Made by a program: the position numbers and the translations under genes. From positions 1 to 56,795 of the forward strand of contig CALDAH010000011.1 of the NCBI GenBank assembly GCA_937903135.1: a stretch of 56,795 nt of DNA, in the 5' to 3' direction. The notes beneath the pieces are model-generated. The model was not told the DNA's origin. It saw only the letters and a program-made list of their open reading frames with translations, and did not search any database. Positions 49,302-56,795 of the stretch are shown piece after piece. This DNA comes from an uncultured Alphaproteobacteria bacterium (GTDB taxonomy: Bacteria; Pseudomonadota; Alphaproteobacteria; Rs-D84). Within the stretch, counting starts at the first letter, position 1; each line of letters opens with the position of its first letter.

Positions 49302-49595
49302 TTATTCATCCATAACCTTTGGTACGGCAAAATATCCGCGACTGACCCCGGATTTATCCGGCGCATTTGCTAAAACCAAATCGCGCATATTGCCATCGGT
49401 TACAGAATCAACACGTTTAGGTAATTTGTGTTCAGATGGATTTAATAAAGGCGTTACGCCATTTGTATTGATTTTCTGTAATTTATCTAACCATTCAATT
49501 ACCGAGTCAATATTCATTCGCGAGAGCTGTTCATCTGAAATCTCTATTCGTATTAGATCTGCGAATTTCTGTAATTGTTGCTTGCTAAACGCCAT
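49302..49595 (-). CDS. gatC: Aspartyl/glutamyl-tRNA amidotransferase subunit C
   Basis: A 97-residue GatC, the small subunit that wraps around GatA and GatB. Signatures: an N-terminal helix QQLQKFADLIRIEISDEQ, the central NTNGVTPLLNP and the C-terminal RDLVLANAPDKSGVSRGYFAVPKVMDE, where VPKV is a family constant. The AGGATT region before the ATG is a plausible ribosome binding site. It is divergent from ruvX with a gap of 37 bases. Confidence 0.93.
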   Translation of the reverse strand: MAFSKQQLQKFADLIRIEISDEQLSRMNIDSVIEWLDKLQKINTNGVTPLLNPSEHKLPKRVDSVTDGNMRDLVLANAPDKSGVSRGYFAVPKVMDE

Positions 49596-49632
49596 TTTGA
49601 ATCCTATTATTTAAACGTAAGGAAATTATATA

Positions 49633-50091
49633 ATGATTTTATCAGATTTCAAGGCTTTTCCGCGCACAGGGCGCATATTAGGGGTTGACTGGGGCGCACG
49701 TCGGACGGGGCTGGCGGTGTCGGATGAAACGCGCGCGTTTGTTTTTACCCGTCCTGCGATCGTGTCGCCACGTGGTAAATCCGGTGTGATCGCCGATCGA
49801 ATTGCCGCAATCGCCCGGGACGAGGCGGTTGTTGGCATTATTATTGGTATGCCCATGCATTCGGATGGTACGGCGTCCGATACCGCGATCGCCGTTCGTG
49901 ATATGGCCCAGCGCTTATCCGATCTGATGGATATTCCAATTGCGTTTATTGATGAAACATTAACCAGTTTCGCCGCCCAGGAAGATATCGGCCGCGCACG
50001 AATTTCGGATATAAAACAGCGGCTTGATTCCGAATCCGCGCGTGTTATATTGGAAAATGCAATCGCGATTTTAAAACGAACTAATAAATAA
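49633..50091 (+). CDS. ruvX: Pre-16S rRNA nuclease YqgF (RuvX)
   Basis: A 152-residue RNase H-fold nuclease. Motifs: GVDWGARRTGLAVSDETRAF (first Asp), VGIIIGMPMHSDGT, and FIDETLTSFAAQE (Glu), plus a final Asp in KQRLDSESARVIL. YqgF processes the 5' end of 16S rRNA, complementing YbeY (3' end), which is also in this window. The ATG is 37 bases from the divergent gatC start. A bidirectional terminator separates it from the AI-2E-family gene. Confidence 0.92.
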   Translation: MILSDFKAFPRTGRILGVDWGARRTGLAVSDETRAFVFTRPAIVSPRGKSGVIADRIAAIARDEAVVGIIIGMPMHSDGTASDTAIAVRDMAQRLSDLMDIPIAFIDETLTSFAAQEDIGRARISDIKQRLDSESARVILENAIAILKRTNK

Positions 50092-50100
50092 AAATGCCGG

Positions 50101-50127
50101 AAATCGTGCGCATAGCACGATTTTTTA
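50101..50127. terminator. Terminator after ruvX
   Basis: AATCGTGC and GCACGATT flank a five-base loop and are followed by six T. On the minus strand the flank is less T-rich. Confidence 0.8.
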
Positions 50128-50130
50128 TTT

Positions 50131-51174
50131 TTATTCTTCGCGTTTATCGGGAATATTCCCGTCCGCGGATAATAATACCGCGATCCAGCGCGTGGAATCA
50201 AATTGCGCCGTGATTATAAATGTCGCAACCAATAACGGGACACTGAAAAACATCCCGGCGATGCCCCATATCATTCCCCAGAATACAAGGTTAATAAGTA
50301 TCGCGAGTGTGGATAGGTTCAGCGTTTTCCCGGTAAGCTTCGGCTCTAAGATATTGCCAAATAAAATCTGCAGGCCGATTAATCCCGCCGCCGTAAGTAT
50401 CGGCAGATGCAGCCCGGGGGCAATAGCCAGGGCGTATATTATCGGCAGGCCGCATGCAACAATTGCCCCAATCGTCGGGATATAGCTGGTTATAAATACT
50501 ATAAATGCCCATACGCCGGCAAATTCAAGCCCGATTATCTGCAGCCAGAAATATGACAATATACCGGTAATTGCCGAAAGCAGTGTTTTCATAAACAGAT
50601 ATTTTTTCATATTATCGTCAATGCTGCCGATGATATATTGCATTTTCTTAGATTGTTTTTTATTCGGGAAAAGTGCCGCAAATTTTTTATGAAACGTACT
50701 TTGTTCAATAAACATAAACAGCAGATATACAAATATCATACCAACAGATGTTGCAAAACCGGCCGCCGATGTCCCAACGTTTTTTGCAATCTGGGTAATA
50801 TTCGGCAATAGCTCGGAATCAAAGTGCAGGCCAATTGCGTTGGATAGATAATTGCCAAGTTCAATTAGTTTATGCTGAATATCGGGCAGGGCCGCGAGCA
50901 ATTCTGAGAACATCGGTCGAACCTGGGTCGCGAATAAATACATAATCGCACCGAGTGTTGCGGCGGCAAAAATATTTGATGCCCAGTTAAATACATGTGA
51001 CCATTTAACATCACGCCGACCGACGGGTTTTTTAAACGGCATAACTTTGCGATAGTATGCAGATATCGCGTTTATTAAATACCAAAAGAATGTCGCGACA
51101 AGCAGCGGTATTAAAATAGACCGCCCAAGCCATAGAAAAAAGATAAATCCTGCAAATAAAATTAAACCGTTCAT
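50131..51174 (-). CDS. AI-2E-family (UPF0118) membrane permease
   Basis: A 347-residue protein with seven to eight predicted membrane segments in the UPF0118 arrangement: two N-terminal helices, one near residue 70, a large soluble loop (about 90-150), and a C-terminal cluster. Family marks are FITSYIPTIGAIVACGLPIIYALA and LGNILEPKLTGKTLNLS-like GNILEPKLTGKTLNL. Members export small molecules such as AI-2, or exchange Na+/H+, so the substrate is open. AAAGGTG precedes the ATG, 22 bases after the sufC stop, so it may be cotranscribed with sufC. Confidence 0.88.
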   Translation of the reverse strand: MNGLILFAGFIFFLWLGRSILIPLLVATFFWYLINAISAYYRKVMPFKKPVGRRDVKWSHVFNWASNIFAAATLGAIMYLFATQVRPMFSELLAALPDIQHKLIELGNYLSNAIGLHFDSELLPNITQIAKNVGTSAAGFATSVGMIFVYLLFMFIEQSTFHKKFAALFPNKKQSKKMQYIIGSIDDNMKKYLFMKTLLSAITGILSYFWLQIIGLEFAGVWAFIVFITSYIPTIGAIVACGLPIIYALAIAPGLHLPILTAAGLIGLQILFGNILEPKLTGKTLNLSTLAILINLVFWGMIWGIAGMFFSVPLLVATFIITAQFDSTRWIAVLLSADGNIPDKREE

Positions 51175-51196
51175 AAAATCACCTTTGTGCAGTAAA

Positions 51197-51883
51197 TCAT
51201 GCGCATAGCGCGTTTTTTATATGTCCAGATTCCAGTTCTATTTTATCGGTTATTTTAACCGCTTCTTTAAACTTTTCCTGATGACTGATTATTATAAATG
51301 TTGTATCGGGCATTGATGCGATTGTTGTTGCGATTAATTGCTGGGTTTCGCCATCCGCCCCGGAATCAGGTTCGTCCAATATCGCCAGCAGTGGTCGCGT
51401 CATTAGCAGGCGCAAAAGCATTAATCGTTTGCGTTCACCGCCGGAAAAACCGACGTTAATACTGCGGTTAAGCCATTCTTTGGGTATGTTAAGGCGGCTT
51501 CGTGCATCTTCTATGCGGGTTAGAAATTCCCCCATGGATAAATCACGGCCCGTTTGAAAATGGTGGTGCGCCGCGGCCGAATGCTTTAAAAAGCTAAGCA
51601 CGGTAAGACCGGGGATTTCGGGGACGTTTTGCGCGCCCAAAAATATTCCGATTAATGCACGCGTGGTTGCGTTTTCATTTGTTATATTGCGACCGTTAAA
51701 TATAATTTCCCCGCCGTTAATAATATATTCCGGATTCCCGGCGATCGTCTGGGCCAGTGTGGATTTCCCCGATCCATTATGACCCGATAGCAAATAACGC
51801 GCCCGAGCCGGTATATGAATGTTTATATCGGTTAGCAAAATTTTATCGCCCATAGAGACGGATAAATTTTTTATATCTAGCAT
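51197..51883 (-). CDS. sufC: Fe-S assembly ATPase SufC
   Basis: A 228-residue ABC-type ATPase of the SufBCD scaffold. Walker A is GHNGSGKST, the Q-loop follows, the signature is FSGGERKR, Walker B is LLAILDEPDSG, and the switch His is in IIISHQEK. It drives conformational change in SufB. Its length is slightly below average. It has its own -10/-35 upstream and is separated from sufB by 160 bases. The AI-2E-family gene follows. Confidence 0.94.
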   Translation of the reverse strand: MLDIKNLSVSMGDKILLTDINIHIPARARYLLSGHNGSGKSTLAQTIAGNPEYIINGGEIIFNGRNITNENATTRALIGIFLGAQNVPEIPGLTVLSFLKHSAAAHHHFQTGRDLSMGEFLTRIEDARSRLNIPKEWLNRSINVGFSGGERKRLMLLRLLMTRPLLAILDEPDSGADGETQQLIATTIASMPDTTFIIISHQEKFKEAVKITDKIELESGHIKNALCA

Positions 51884-51905
51884 TTTTTATCCTGTATATT
51901 TTTTT

Positions 51906-51933
51906 ATTATATCATATTTTCCCCGGCTTGCAA
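51906..51933 (-). promoter_or_regulatory. Promoter of sufC
   Basis: On the minus strand TTGCAA (51928-51933), 16-base spacer, TATAAT (51906-51911) with TG extension. This matches the greA and tRNA-Lys promoters. Confidence 0.65.
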
Positions 51934-52042
51934 TTAATCGGTATTTCGCCGTGCGAATGCTGGATCGGAATCTTTGTCGAACGGGGCGCGGTAAAAAATC
52001 GGGGAGGGGGATTAAATCTTGTTCTGTTTTATAAAATAATAC

Positions 52043-53368
52043 CTAATGCGCCAATGCCATTTGGATTAATTGCTTTGATTCAACCAAAAATTCCATCGGC
52101 AGACGTGATATAATCGGGGCCGCGTTCGCGCCGATTATCAGTGCCGTTGCAGCATCGGTGCTGATCCCGCTTTGTTCTAAGAATAATAACTGTTCCGGGT
52201 CAATTGCGCCGGTCGCGGCCTCGTGACTTTGTGTGTTTTCGCCGTTGGTATGAATAATGGTCGGCAACGTATTCGCCGTCGCCCGATTCCCAATTATCCG
52301 CGTATCGCACTTGGATATGTTTTTAGAACCTTTACCGCTAAAGCTTACCAGGCTGCGAAATGTCTGATTAGAACTGTCCTGGGCAACGCCATATGATAAA
52401 ATGTTTGATATAGTATTATTGCCGATATGAATCATTTTAGTTCCGGTATCGGCCATTTGCCCGCCGCGTGTTATGGCCAGTGAGTAAAAATCACTCTGTG
52501 CGCCATCGCCGGCCAGGATCGTTGACGGGTATTTCCACGTCATCGCAGCACCGATTTCAACCTGTGTCCAATTAAGTGTCGCGTTTTTATCGCATCGGCC
52601 GCGCTTGGTTACAAAGTTTAATATCCCGCCGATATTTTTACCATCTTTTTCTTCGCCCGCGTACCAGTTTTGAACGGTTGCGTATTTAACATACGCATTG
52701 TCCATTACAATGATTTCCACAACGCCGCTGTGCAGCTGATGACGTGGCCGACGTGGGGCGCTGCAGCCCTCCATATACGACAGCTCGGCGCCGGTGTCTG
52801 CGATAATTAATGTACGTTCGAATTGACCGATTTTGGCGGTTTCTATTCTGAAATAACTTGCCAGGTCAATCGGGCATTTAGTGTTCGGGGGAACGTAAAC
52901 AAATGTTCCGTCGGAAAACACCGCCGCGTTTAGTGCGGCAAAAAAATTATCCGTGGCAGGGACAACAGAACCTAGATATTTTTTTATAATATCGGGGTGT
53001 TTTTTTACGGCCTCGGAAAACGGCAAAAATATAATACCTAGTTTTTCCAGCTCTGCGGTATATGATGTATGAACGGATTTGCTGTCAATAACGGTATCGG
53101 TTGCCATGCCAAGTAATGCGCGCTGTTCACTTTCGGGCAGTCCCATCTTTTCATATGTTTTCTGCAGATCTGAATTATCCACGGGCCGGGATTCGTTATA
53201 ATAATTCAATGAACTATAATCAATCGCAGGGTATTGAAATTCAGCCCAGTGCGGTTCGGTCATTTTTTCCCAGGCCTTAAATGCCGCCAGACGCCAATCG
53301 GTTAACCACGCAGGTTCGTCCCGGCGGGCAGATATATCACGAATAATTTTTTCGCTAAGCTCGGGCAT
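52043..53368 (-). CDS. sufB: Fe-S cluster assembly scaffold SufB
   Basis: A 441-residue SufB rather than SufD: it has SEKIIRDISARRDEPAWL, EPHWAEFQYPAIDYSSLNYY, GIIFLPFSEAVKKHPDI, YLGSVVPATDNFFAALN, and the core TWKYPSTILAGDGAQSDFYSLAI and ADTGTKMIHIGNNT. The C-terminal part retains SKCDTRIIGNRA, with the conserved Cys, and EHEA-like HEAATG and ISTDAA. SufB collects sulfur from SufE and assembles the cluster. sufD is not found in the window; in most operons it lies next to sufC. The 441 residues are some 40-50 fewer than in many SufB. Confidence 0.93.
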   Translation of the reverse strand: MPELSEKIIRDISARRDEPAWLTDWRLAAFKAWEKMTEPHWAEFQYPAIDYSSLNYYNESRPVDNSDLQKTYEKMGLPESEQRALLGMATDTVIDSKSVHTSYTAELEKLGIIFLPFSEAVKKHPDIIKKYLGSVVPATDNFFAALNAAVFSDGTFVYVPPNTKCPIDLASYFRIETAKIGQFERTLIIADTGAELSYMEGCSAPRRPRHQLHSGVVEIIVMDNAYVKYATVQNWYAGEEKDGKNIGGILNFVTKRGRCDKNATLNWTQVEIGAAMTWKYPSTILAGDGAQSDFYSLAITRGGQMADTGTKMIHIGNNTISNILSYGVAQDSSNQTFRSLVSFSGKGSKNISKCDTRIIGNRATANTLPTIIHTNGENTQSHEAATGAIDPEQLLFLEQSGISTDAATALIIGANAAPIISRLPMEFLVESKQLIQMALAH

Positions 53369-53374
53369 TGTTTA

Positions 53375-53914
53375 TCAGTCCTGGGTTGCGAGTTGGCGTG
53401 CCTGGGCAAAAAATGTTAATGATTGCCCGAGCAGCCCGTCTGTAAATGTTGCGGCCAATATACCGTCCGGTTCGGTCGTTGTTATGTGCTGAAGCAGTGT
53501 ATCGGCGCGTTTCATATAGTTATCTATGTTTCGGGCGACCTCTGAGTCTAGTTTTATGCCGCGGCGCAGCTTTTCCAGAACAAAAGGATTTTTGGCATAT
53601 TCGTCCATAATCCCGCCCAGTGCGCGCCACAGCGGGTGTTCGGCCGTATTTCGCGGCATTATATCAACCGATGCCATAATCGGAATTAGGTTCTGTAATA
53701 AATCCTGGTATATCATTTCGGCGTTTTCGGCAACTGCGTTTGTTGCGGTCTTGTTTTTTAAAATGGCTTGAATCTTTACGATCAGATTATATTGATGGGT
53801 TAGTGTTTTTTGCATATCACGTATGCGTGCGCTGGTCTGGATTGTTAAAATAACAGCTGCGATGCTGGCAAAAACACTGATGCAAATTCCGACTAAAATC
53901 AACATATTTTGCAT
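53375..53914 (-). CDS. Bitopic membrane protein with coiled coil (179 aa)
   Basis: Not recognised. One N-terminal membrane helix (LILVGICISVFASIAAVILTI) is followed by a long helical region (RIRDMQKTLTHQYNLIVKIQAIL and later KLRRGIKLDSEVARNIDNYM), likely periplasmic or cytoplasmic depending on orientation. I place the start at MQNMLILVG (53914), with GAAGGG upstream; the upstream extension has no support. It lies six bases before sufB and may be cotranscribed, but there is no link to Fe-S assembly in its sequence. Confidence 0.65.
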   Translation of the reverse strand: MQNMLILVGICISVFASIAAVILTIQTSARIRDMQKTLTHQYNLIVKIQAILKNKTATNAVAENAEMIYQDLLQNLIPIMASVDIMPRNTAEHPLWRALGGIMDEYAKNPFVLEKLRRGIKLDSEVARNIDNYMKRADTLLQHITTTEPDGILAATFTDGLLGQSLTFFAQARQLATQD

Positions 53915-54029
53915 AATATACCCTTCGTTTAGTTTTTTATTTCGCCCCCAGTATAACATCTTTTGCCGATTCGTGCGATTTTATCTTAAACGATAGTAAA
54001 ATTTGGTTGATTTAAGTATGTTTTAGCTC

Positions 54030-54058
54030 TTGCACAGATTCGGTCAAGTTGTTATAAT
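54030..54058 (+). promoter_or_regulatory. Promoter of the pilus gene pair
   Basis: TTGCAC (54030-54035), 17-base spacer, TATAAT (54053-54058) with TG extension (TGTTATAAT), 41 bases before the start codon. Confidence 0.72.
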
Positions 54059-54099
54059 AATACATTATATAATAAGAATATCAGGAAAGGAATGCTTAT

Positions 54100-55032
54100 A
54101 TGTTTCGCAAGATTCTAATTATTGCAATGTTTGCAACCGCGGCTGGGTATTGTTTCGCAGCTCAAAATCTGCCCCAGGTCGTAACGTCCGAGGTTTTTTA
54201 TACCGAGGATAAAACAGTAAACGAAAATCAATACGATACAGCGCAAGTATATGACACAACCGCCTGGCAGGAAATAGAAGTCCCCGCATGGCCAATCGCA
54301 GGGTCCGACGCCGACGTTGAGGTTGCATGCGAAGACGGCGCGTGTTCAAAGAATAAGCAGTCTGATAATATCCGTATTGTATCAAAAATTGGATCGGATC
54401 TGGTTGTTGAAAATAATTTTAATTTAGGGGCGCGTGGTGAATTCGGCGGCTGGTCCGGCGGGGCGAATATGCTGCACGGGACCCAGATCCCGGTCGGTTT
54501 TGACGATGAATGCAACAGCGGGTCCGAGATGCCACTGCTGCACCGCGAGGTATTAGAAGACGACGGCGGAAACGTTTTAACGGTATCGCGCAGTAATCGT
54601 CGTGATTGTGCAAAGTATTCAGACGGCTATGCCGCGTATTTGGCGAAAAACGGCGCAACCGCCGCAGAGCAGGCCGCAGCAATTGCAAACACATCCACCG
54701 GGGATACCACGGTTATAAGCGAAGAGATCAGCGTTGATATATCCGCCGATGCCGAAGCACCGGCCGCCATGACAGATCAGGTTCGTTCATGGGTCGTGGC
54801 CAGCGGTCAGACGTTGCGTGATGTCCTGCAGGCGTGGTGCAACAAAGAAGGCTGGGATATGGTCTGGGCAACGTCACGTGAATATCCGATTGAGGCCAGC
54901 GCGGTATTTAAAGGCCGGTTCGTAGATGTCGCATCGGCGTTGGTACGTAATTTCGGTCGGGCAACACCAATCCCGTATGCAAAGTTTTATAAGGGAAATC
55001 GTGTATTGGTAATTTCCACAAACGAAGAATAA
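54100..55032 (+). CDS. TcpQ-like type IVb pilus protein
   Basis: A 310-residue exported protein (signal peptide MFRKILIIAMFATAAGYCFA). The N-terminal half is acidic and poorly conserved. The C-terminal 80 residues form a TcpQ-type domain (WVVASGQTLRDVLQAWCNKEGWDMVW, FVDVASALVRNF, YAKFYKGNRVLVIS), found in proteins that stabilise the outer-membrane secretin of type IVb pili. Its secretin partner follows 31 bases downstream. AAAGGAA lies before the ATG. Confidence 0.75.
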   Translation: MFRKILIIAMFATAAGYCFAAQNLPQVVTSEVFYTEDKTVNENQYDTAQVYDTTAWQEIEVPAWPIAGSDADVEVACEDGACSKNKQSDNIRIVSKIGSDLVVENNFNLGARGEFGGWSGGANMLHGTQIPVGFDDECNSGSEMPLLHREVLEDDGGNVLTVSRSNRRDCAKYSDGYAAYLAKNGATAAEQAAAIANTSTGDTTVISEEISVDISADAEAPAAMTDQVRSWVVASGQTLRDVLQAWCNKEGWDMVWATSREYPIEASAVFKGRFVDVASALVRNFGRATPIPYAKFYKGNRVLVISTNEE

Positions 55033-55063
55033 AAATTAAATTCAGGCGCCGTAGGAGAAATAG

Positions 55064-56692
55064 ATGATAAACCCAATTAAATTTTTCATAACATGCAGTA
55101 TTGCCTGTGCAATGCTATCGGGATGCACTAATCGTGACTCGGCCAAGGTTGCCGGATCAGTTGATCAGGATTTTATTAACGCATACGATGCATTTGAAAT
55201 GGCAAAAAATCCCCGCGCCAAGGTTGCAACCGGTGACACCGTATCCATGTCCGAAGGTGTATGGCTGGGAAATAAATCCACTGTTTTGGCGCATCGTAAT
55301 AATCTGCCGGCGCAATTTGAAACAGATACAGGTATTACAATTCTATTAAACGATCCGGTATCACTGCAGGTATTTGCAAATGACATTACGGCCATTACAG
55401 GAATCCCGGTTAAGATCGACAGTCAGGTTAACGCAGAAAAGTTAAAAAAGACTGTGAATATCGCATATACGGGGAAACTATCGGGACTGCTATCCCAGGT
55501 CGCAACGGATCTAGATTTGCTGTGGTATTATGATAAATCTGCGATTGTGTTTTATGAAACCGAAACGAAAACATTTACATTATATGCCCTAGGGACGGAT
55601 ATTTCATACCAAACCGCGGTTCAGACCGATGACGGTAATCAGGTATCTCTGGAGTCTACGTTAAAAGAATGGGACGAGGTTGAAAGTGCAATATCTGCAA
55701 TCATAGGCAAGGCGGATAATGCTGATTTTACCGTATCGCGCAGCCTTGGGACGATTACGGTTACCGCACCGCCATCTGTTTTGGCGCGCGTTGGCGAATA
55801 TATTGGAAAGCAAAATAAACGTTTATCCCAACTGGTTACAATTGACGTAAAGGTATTACAGGTATCAATATCTAATAACTCTGCGTTTGGTTTAAACCTG
55901 GCGGCGGCAATTAATTCATCGTCCGGGTTAAACTTGGTCGCGAATCCTAAAAATAACTTAGCGTCAACCGAGGCCAGTTCAATGAACATCGCTGTTCTGT
56001 CGAATGCTGTATCTGCGATGACCGGGGCGACGCATATTGAAAACGGGAACGTTGTTGACGGCGCATATACCCAGGACCAGATCGCACACGGTTCATTATC
56101 CGGGGCCGCGGGCAGTAACGCATTGATTCAGGCACTGGCCAAGCAGGGTAAGGTATCGCTGGTTACAAACGTCGGTGTAACGACACGTAATAATCGTGTT
56201 GCGCCGGTTAATAATACACGTACAACCGGGTATATTAAACGTTTTGAATCACGTAACTTTACAACCGTTGAATCCAGTACCGTTGATCAGGATGACCTGG
56301 AAACCGGGTTTTCTATGCAGCTGCTGCCGAATGTATTAGAAAACGGTAAGATATTGCTGCTGTTTAGAATGTCCGTTCGTGAATTATTAAAAATGTCCAC
56401 CCAGACCATCGGCGAGGTAACACTGCAGCTGCCCGAGGTAGAAGAACGCAGCTTTATGCAAGAGGTTATTATGGAATCCGGCCAGATGTTAGTTGTATCC
56501 GGGTTTGAAAAACAAAATAATAGCGATATTCGCTATGGCCTTGGTGATCCGGACTTTATGGCGTTGTCGGGATCGCGTGAAACCAATGCAACGCGTGATG
56601 TTTTGGTTGTGATTTTAACCCCACAGGTTTTAATCAGCCCGTTGGATGTTGAACGTTCAATTCAACAGCACTGGGGTGCACCGCTGAATTAG
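55064..56692 (+). CDS. Type IVb pilus secretin (PilN/BfpB-like)
   Basis: A 542-residue lipoprotein (MINPIKFFITCSIACA, lipobox LSGC). An N-terminal periplasmic part includes an STN-like and N-domain region (DITAITGIPVKIDSQVN, then LLSQVATDLDLLWYY) and a secretin core (about 240-530) with VTIDVKVLQVSI, LQLPEVEERSFMQEVIMESGQMLVVSGFEKQ and LVVILTPQVLISP, which match type II/IV secretins. The PilN/BfpB group forms the gate for type IVb pili. GTAGGAGAA precedes the ATG. The gene is followed by an intrinsic terminator, so further pilus genes, if present, are in another unit. Confidence 0.88.
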   Translation: MINPIKFFITCSIACAMLSGCTNRDSAKVAGSVDQDFINAYDAFEMAKNPRAKVATGDTVSMSEGVWLGNKSTVLAHRNNLPAQFETDTGITILLNDPVSLQVFANDITAITGIPVKIDSQVNAEKLKKTVNIAYTGKLSGLLSQVATDLDLLWYYDKSAIVFYETETKTFTLYALGTDISYQTAVQTDDGNQVSLESTLKEWDEVESAISAIIGKADNADFTVSRSLGTITVTAPPSVLARVGEYIGKQNKRLSQLVTIDVKVLQVSISNNSAFGLNLAAAINSSSGLNLVANPKNNLASTEASSMNIAVLSNAVSAMTGATHIENGNVVDGAYTQDQIAHGSLSGAAGSNALIQALAKQGKVSLVTNVGVTTRNNRVAPVNNTRTTGYIKRFESRNFTTVESSTVDQDDLETGFSMQLLPNVLENGKILLLFRMSVRELLKMSTQTIGEVTLQLPEVEERSFMQEVIMESGQMLVVSGFEKQNNSDIRYGLGDPDFMALSGSRETNATRDVLVVILTPQVLISPLDVERSIQQHWGAPLN

Positions 56693-56701
56693 CTTTAAAA
56701 T

Positions 56702-56729
56702 ATGCCAGGGAATCCCTGGCATTTTTTTT
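56702..56729 (+). terminator. Intrinsic terminator after the secretin gene
   Basis: ATGCCAGGGA and TCCCTGGCAT form a 10-base stem with almost no loop in the pairing as drawn, followed by eight T. Confidence 0.88.
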
Positions 56730-56764
56730 ATTTTATATCAGGCAATTGCCGGCCAATTAAATAA

Positions 56765-56793
56765 TTGCGTAAATCCAATAAATCCTATATAAT
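56765..56793 (+). promoter_or_regulatory. Promoter facing out of the window
   Basis: TTGCGT (56765-56770), 17-base spacer, TATAAT (56788-56793). It would drive the next gene, beyond the end of the window, likely also part of the pilus locus. Confidence 0.6.
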
Positions 56794-56795
56794 CT

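Noticed and set aside
52043..53368. SufD identity for the gene upstream of sufC
   Set aside because: The motifs SEKIIRDISARRDEP, PATDNFFAALN and ADTGTKMIHIGNNT are those of SufB; SufD lacks them.
1..56795. CRISPR arrays, insertion sequences, rRNA genes or TGA recoding
   Set aside because: No regularly spaced repeats, transposases or rRNA stretches were seen. TGA is used as a normal stop, for example in ATGA overlaps between genes.

Overview
The window reads as chromosomal housekeeping DNA from an alphaproteobacterium with a compact genome. Genes are closely packed, often overlap by one to four bases, and TGA is an ordinary stop. The taxonomic pointers are a Ros/MucR-type regulator, an alphaproteobacterial RHH_4 ribbon-helix-helix protein, a DksA without finger cysteines, GatCAB next to a GluRS, and an NlpD/LolA/Tat envelope set. 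The layout resembles uncultured gut or host-associated Alphaproteobacteria, but I cannot place it more precisely. No phage, insertion sequence, CRISPR array or rRNA was seen.

Layout. 1-2.7 kb (minus): lptG, a 44-residue membrane protein, xerD and a J-domain protein. 2.8-10.1 kb (plus): greA, mutL, yajC-secD-secF, an S41-like protein without its catalytic residues, and a PAP2 phosphatase. 10.2-12.3 kb: two outer-membrane barrel proteins. 12.3-17.8 kb: rarA (minus), then a MucR-like regulator, a membrane/TPR protein and a YbeY-Lnt fusion. 17.8-20 kb (minus): an unrecognised four-gene operon. 20-27.4 kb: two poorly known genes, trmB, gltX, a hemolysin III protein, a probable phase-variable DUF1796 gene with an AAAC repeat, and thrS behind a threonine-rich leader peptide. 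27.4-39.3 kb: a small lipoprotein, a SPOR protein, tatA, trxA-dksA (minus), sufS-sufT-sufE, ftsL-ftsI, recJ, nrnA, lolA, tatB-tatC and nlpD. 39.4-44.1 kb: tRNA-Lys and surface or stress proteins (SDR, barrel, Dps-like, SodC-like lipoprotein, small autotransporter). 44.1-50.1 kb: miaB, gatB, tRNA-Phe (opposite strand), gatA, an unknown gene, gatC and ruvX. 50.1-54 kb (minus): AI-2E-family permease, sufC, sufB and a membrane coiled-coil protein. 54.1-56.7 kb: a TcpQ-like protein and a type IVb pilus secretin.

How the parts work together. Much of the window builds the envelope: Sec and Tat export, LptG, LolA and Lnt for LPS and lipoproteins, FtsL/FtsI/NlpD/SPOR for septal wall, and barrels, autotransporter and pilus secretin at the surface. 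Suf genes for Fe-S assembly lie in two clusters (sufSTE and sufBC; no sufD seen). GluRS plus GatCAB suggests the indirect Gln/Asn-tRNA route.

Most striking signals. (1) Eleven AAAC units split a putative surface-polysaccharide gene; in this sequence it is out of frame, and 10 or 13 units would restore it. (2) An 18-codon leader with five consecutive Thr codons precedes a thrS that lacks the TGS domain. (3) A recurring promoter form, TTGCAA or similar, then 16-17 bases, then TATAAT; one palindromic TTGCAA appears to serve as -35 for both lptG and greA. (4) Several proteins have lost catalytic or metal ligands: S41-like, MucR-like, SodC-like and DksA.
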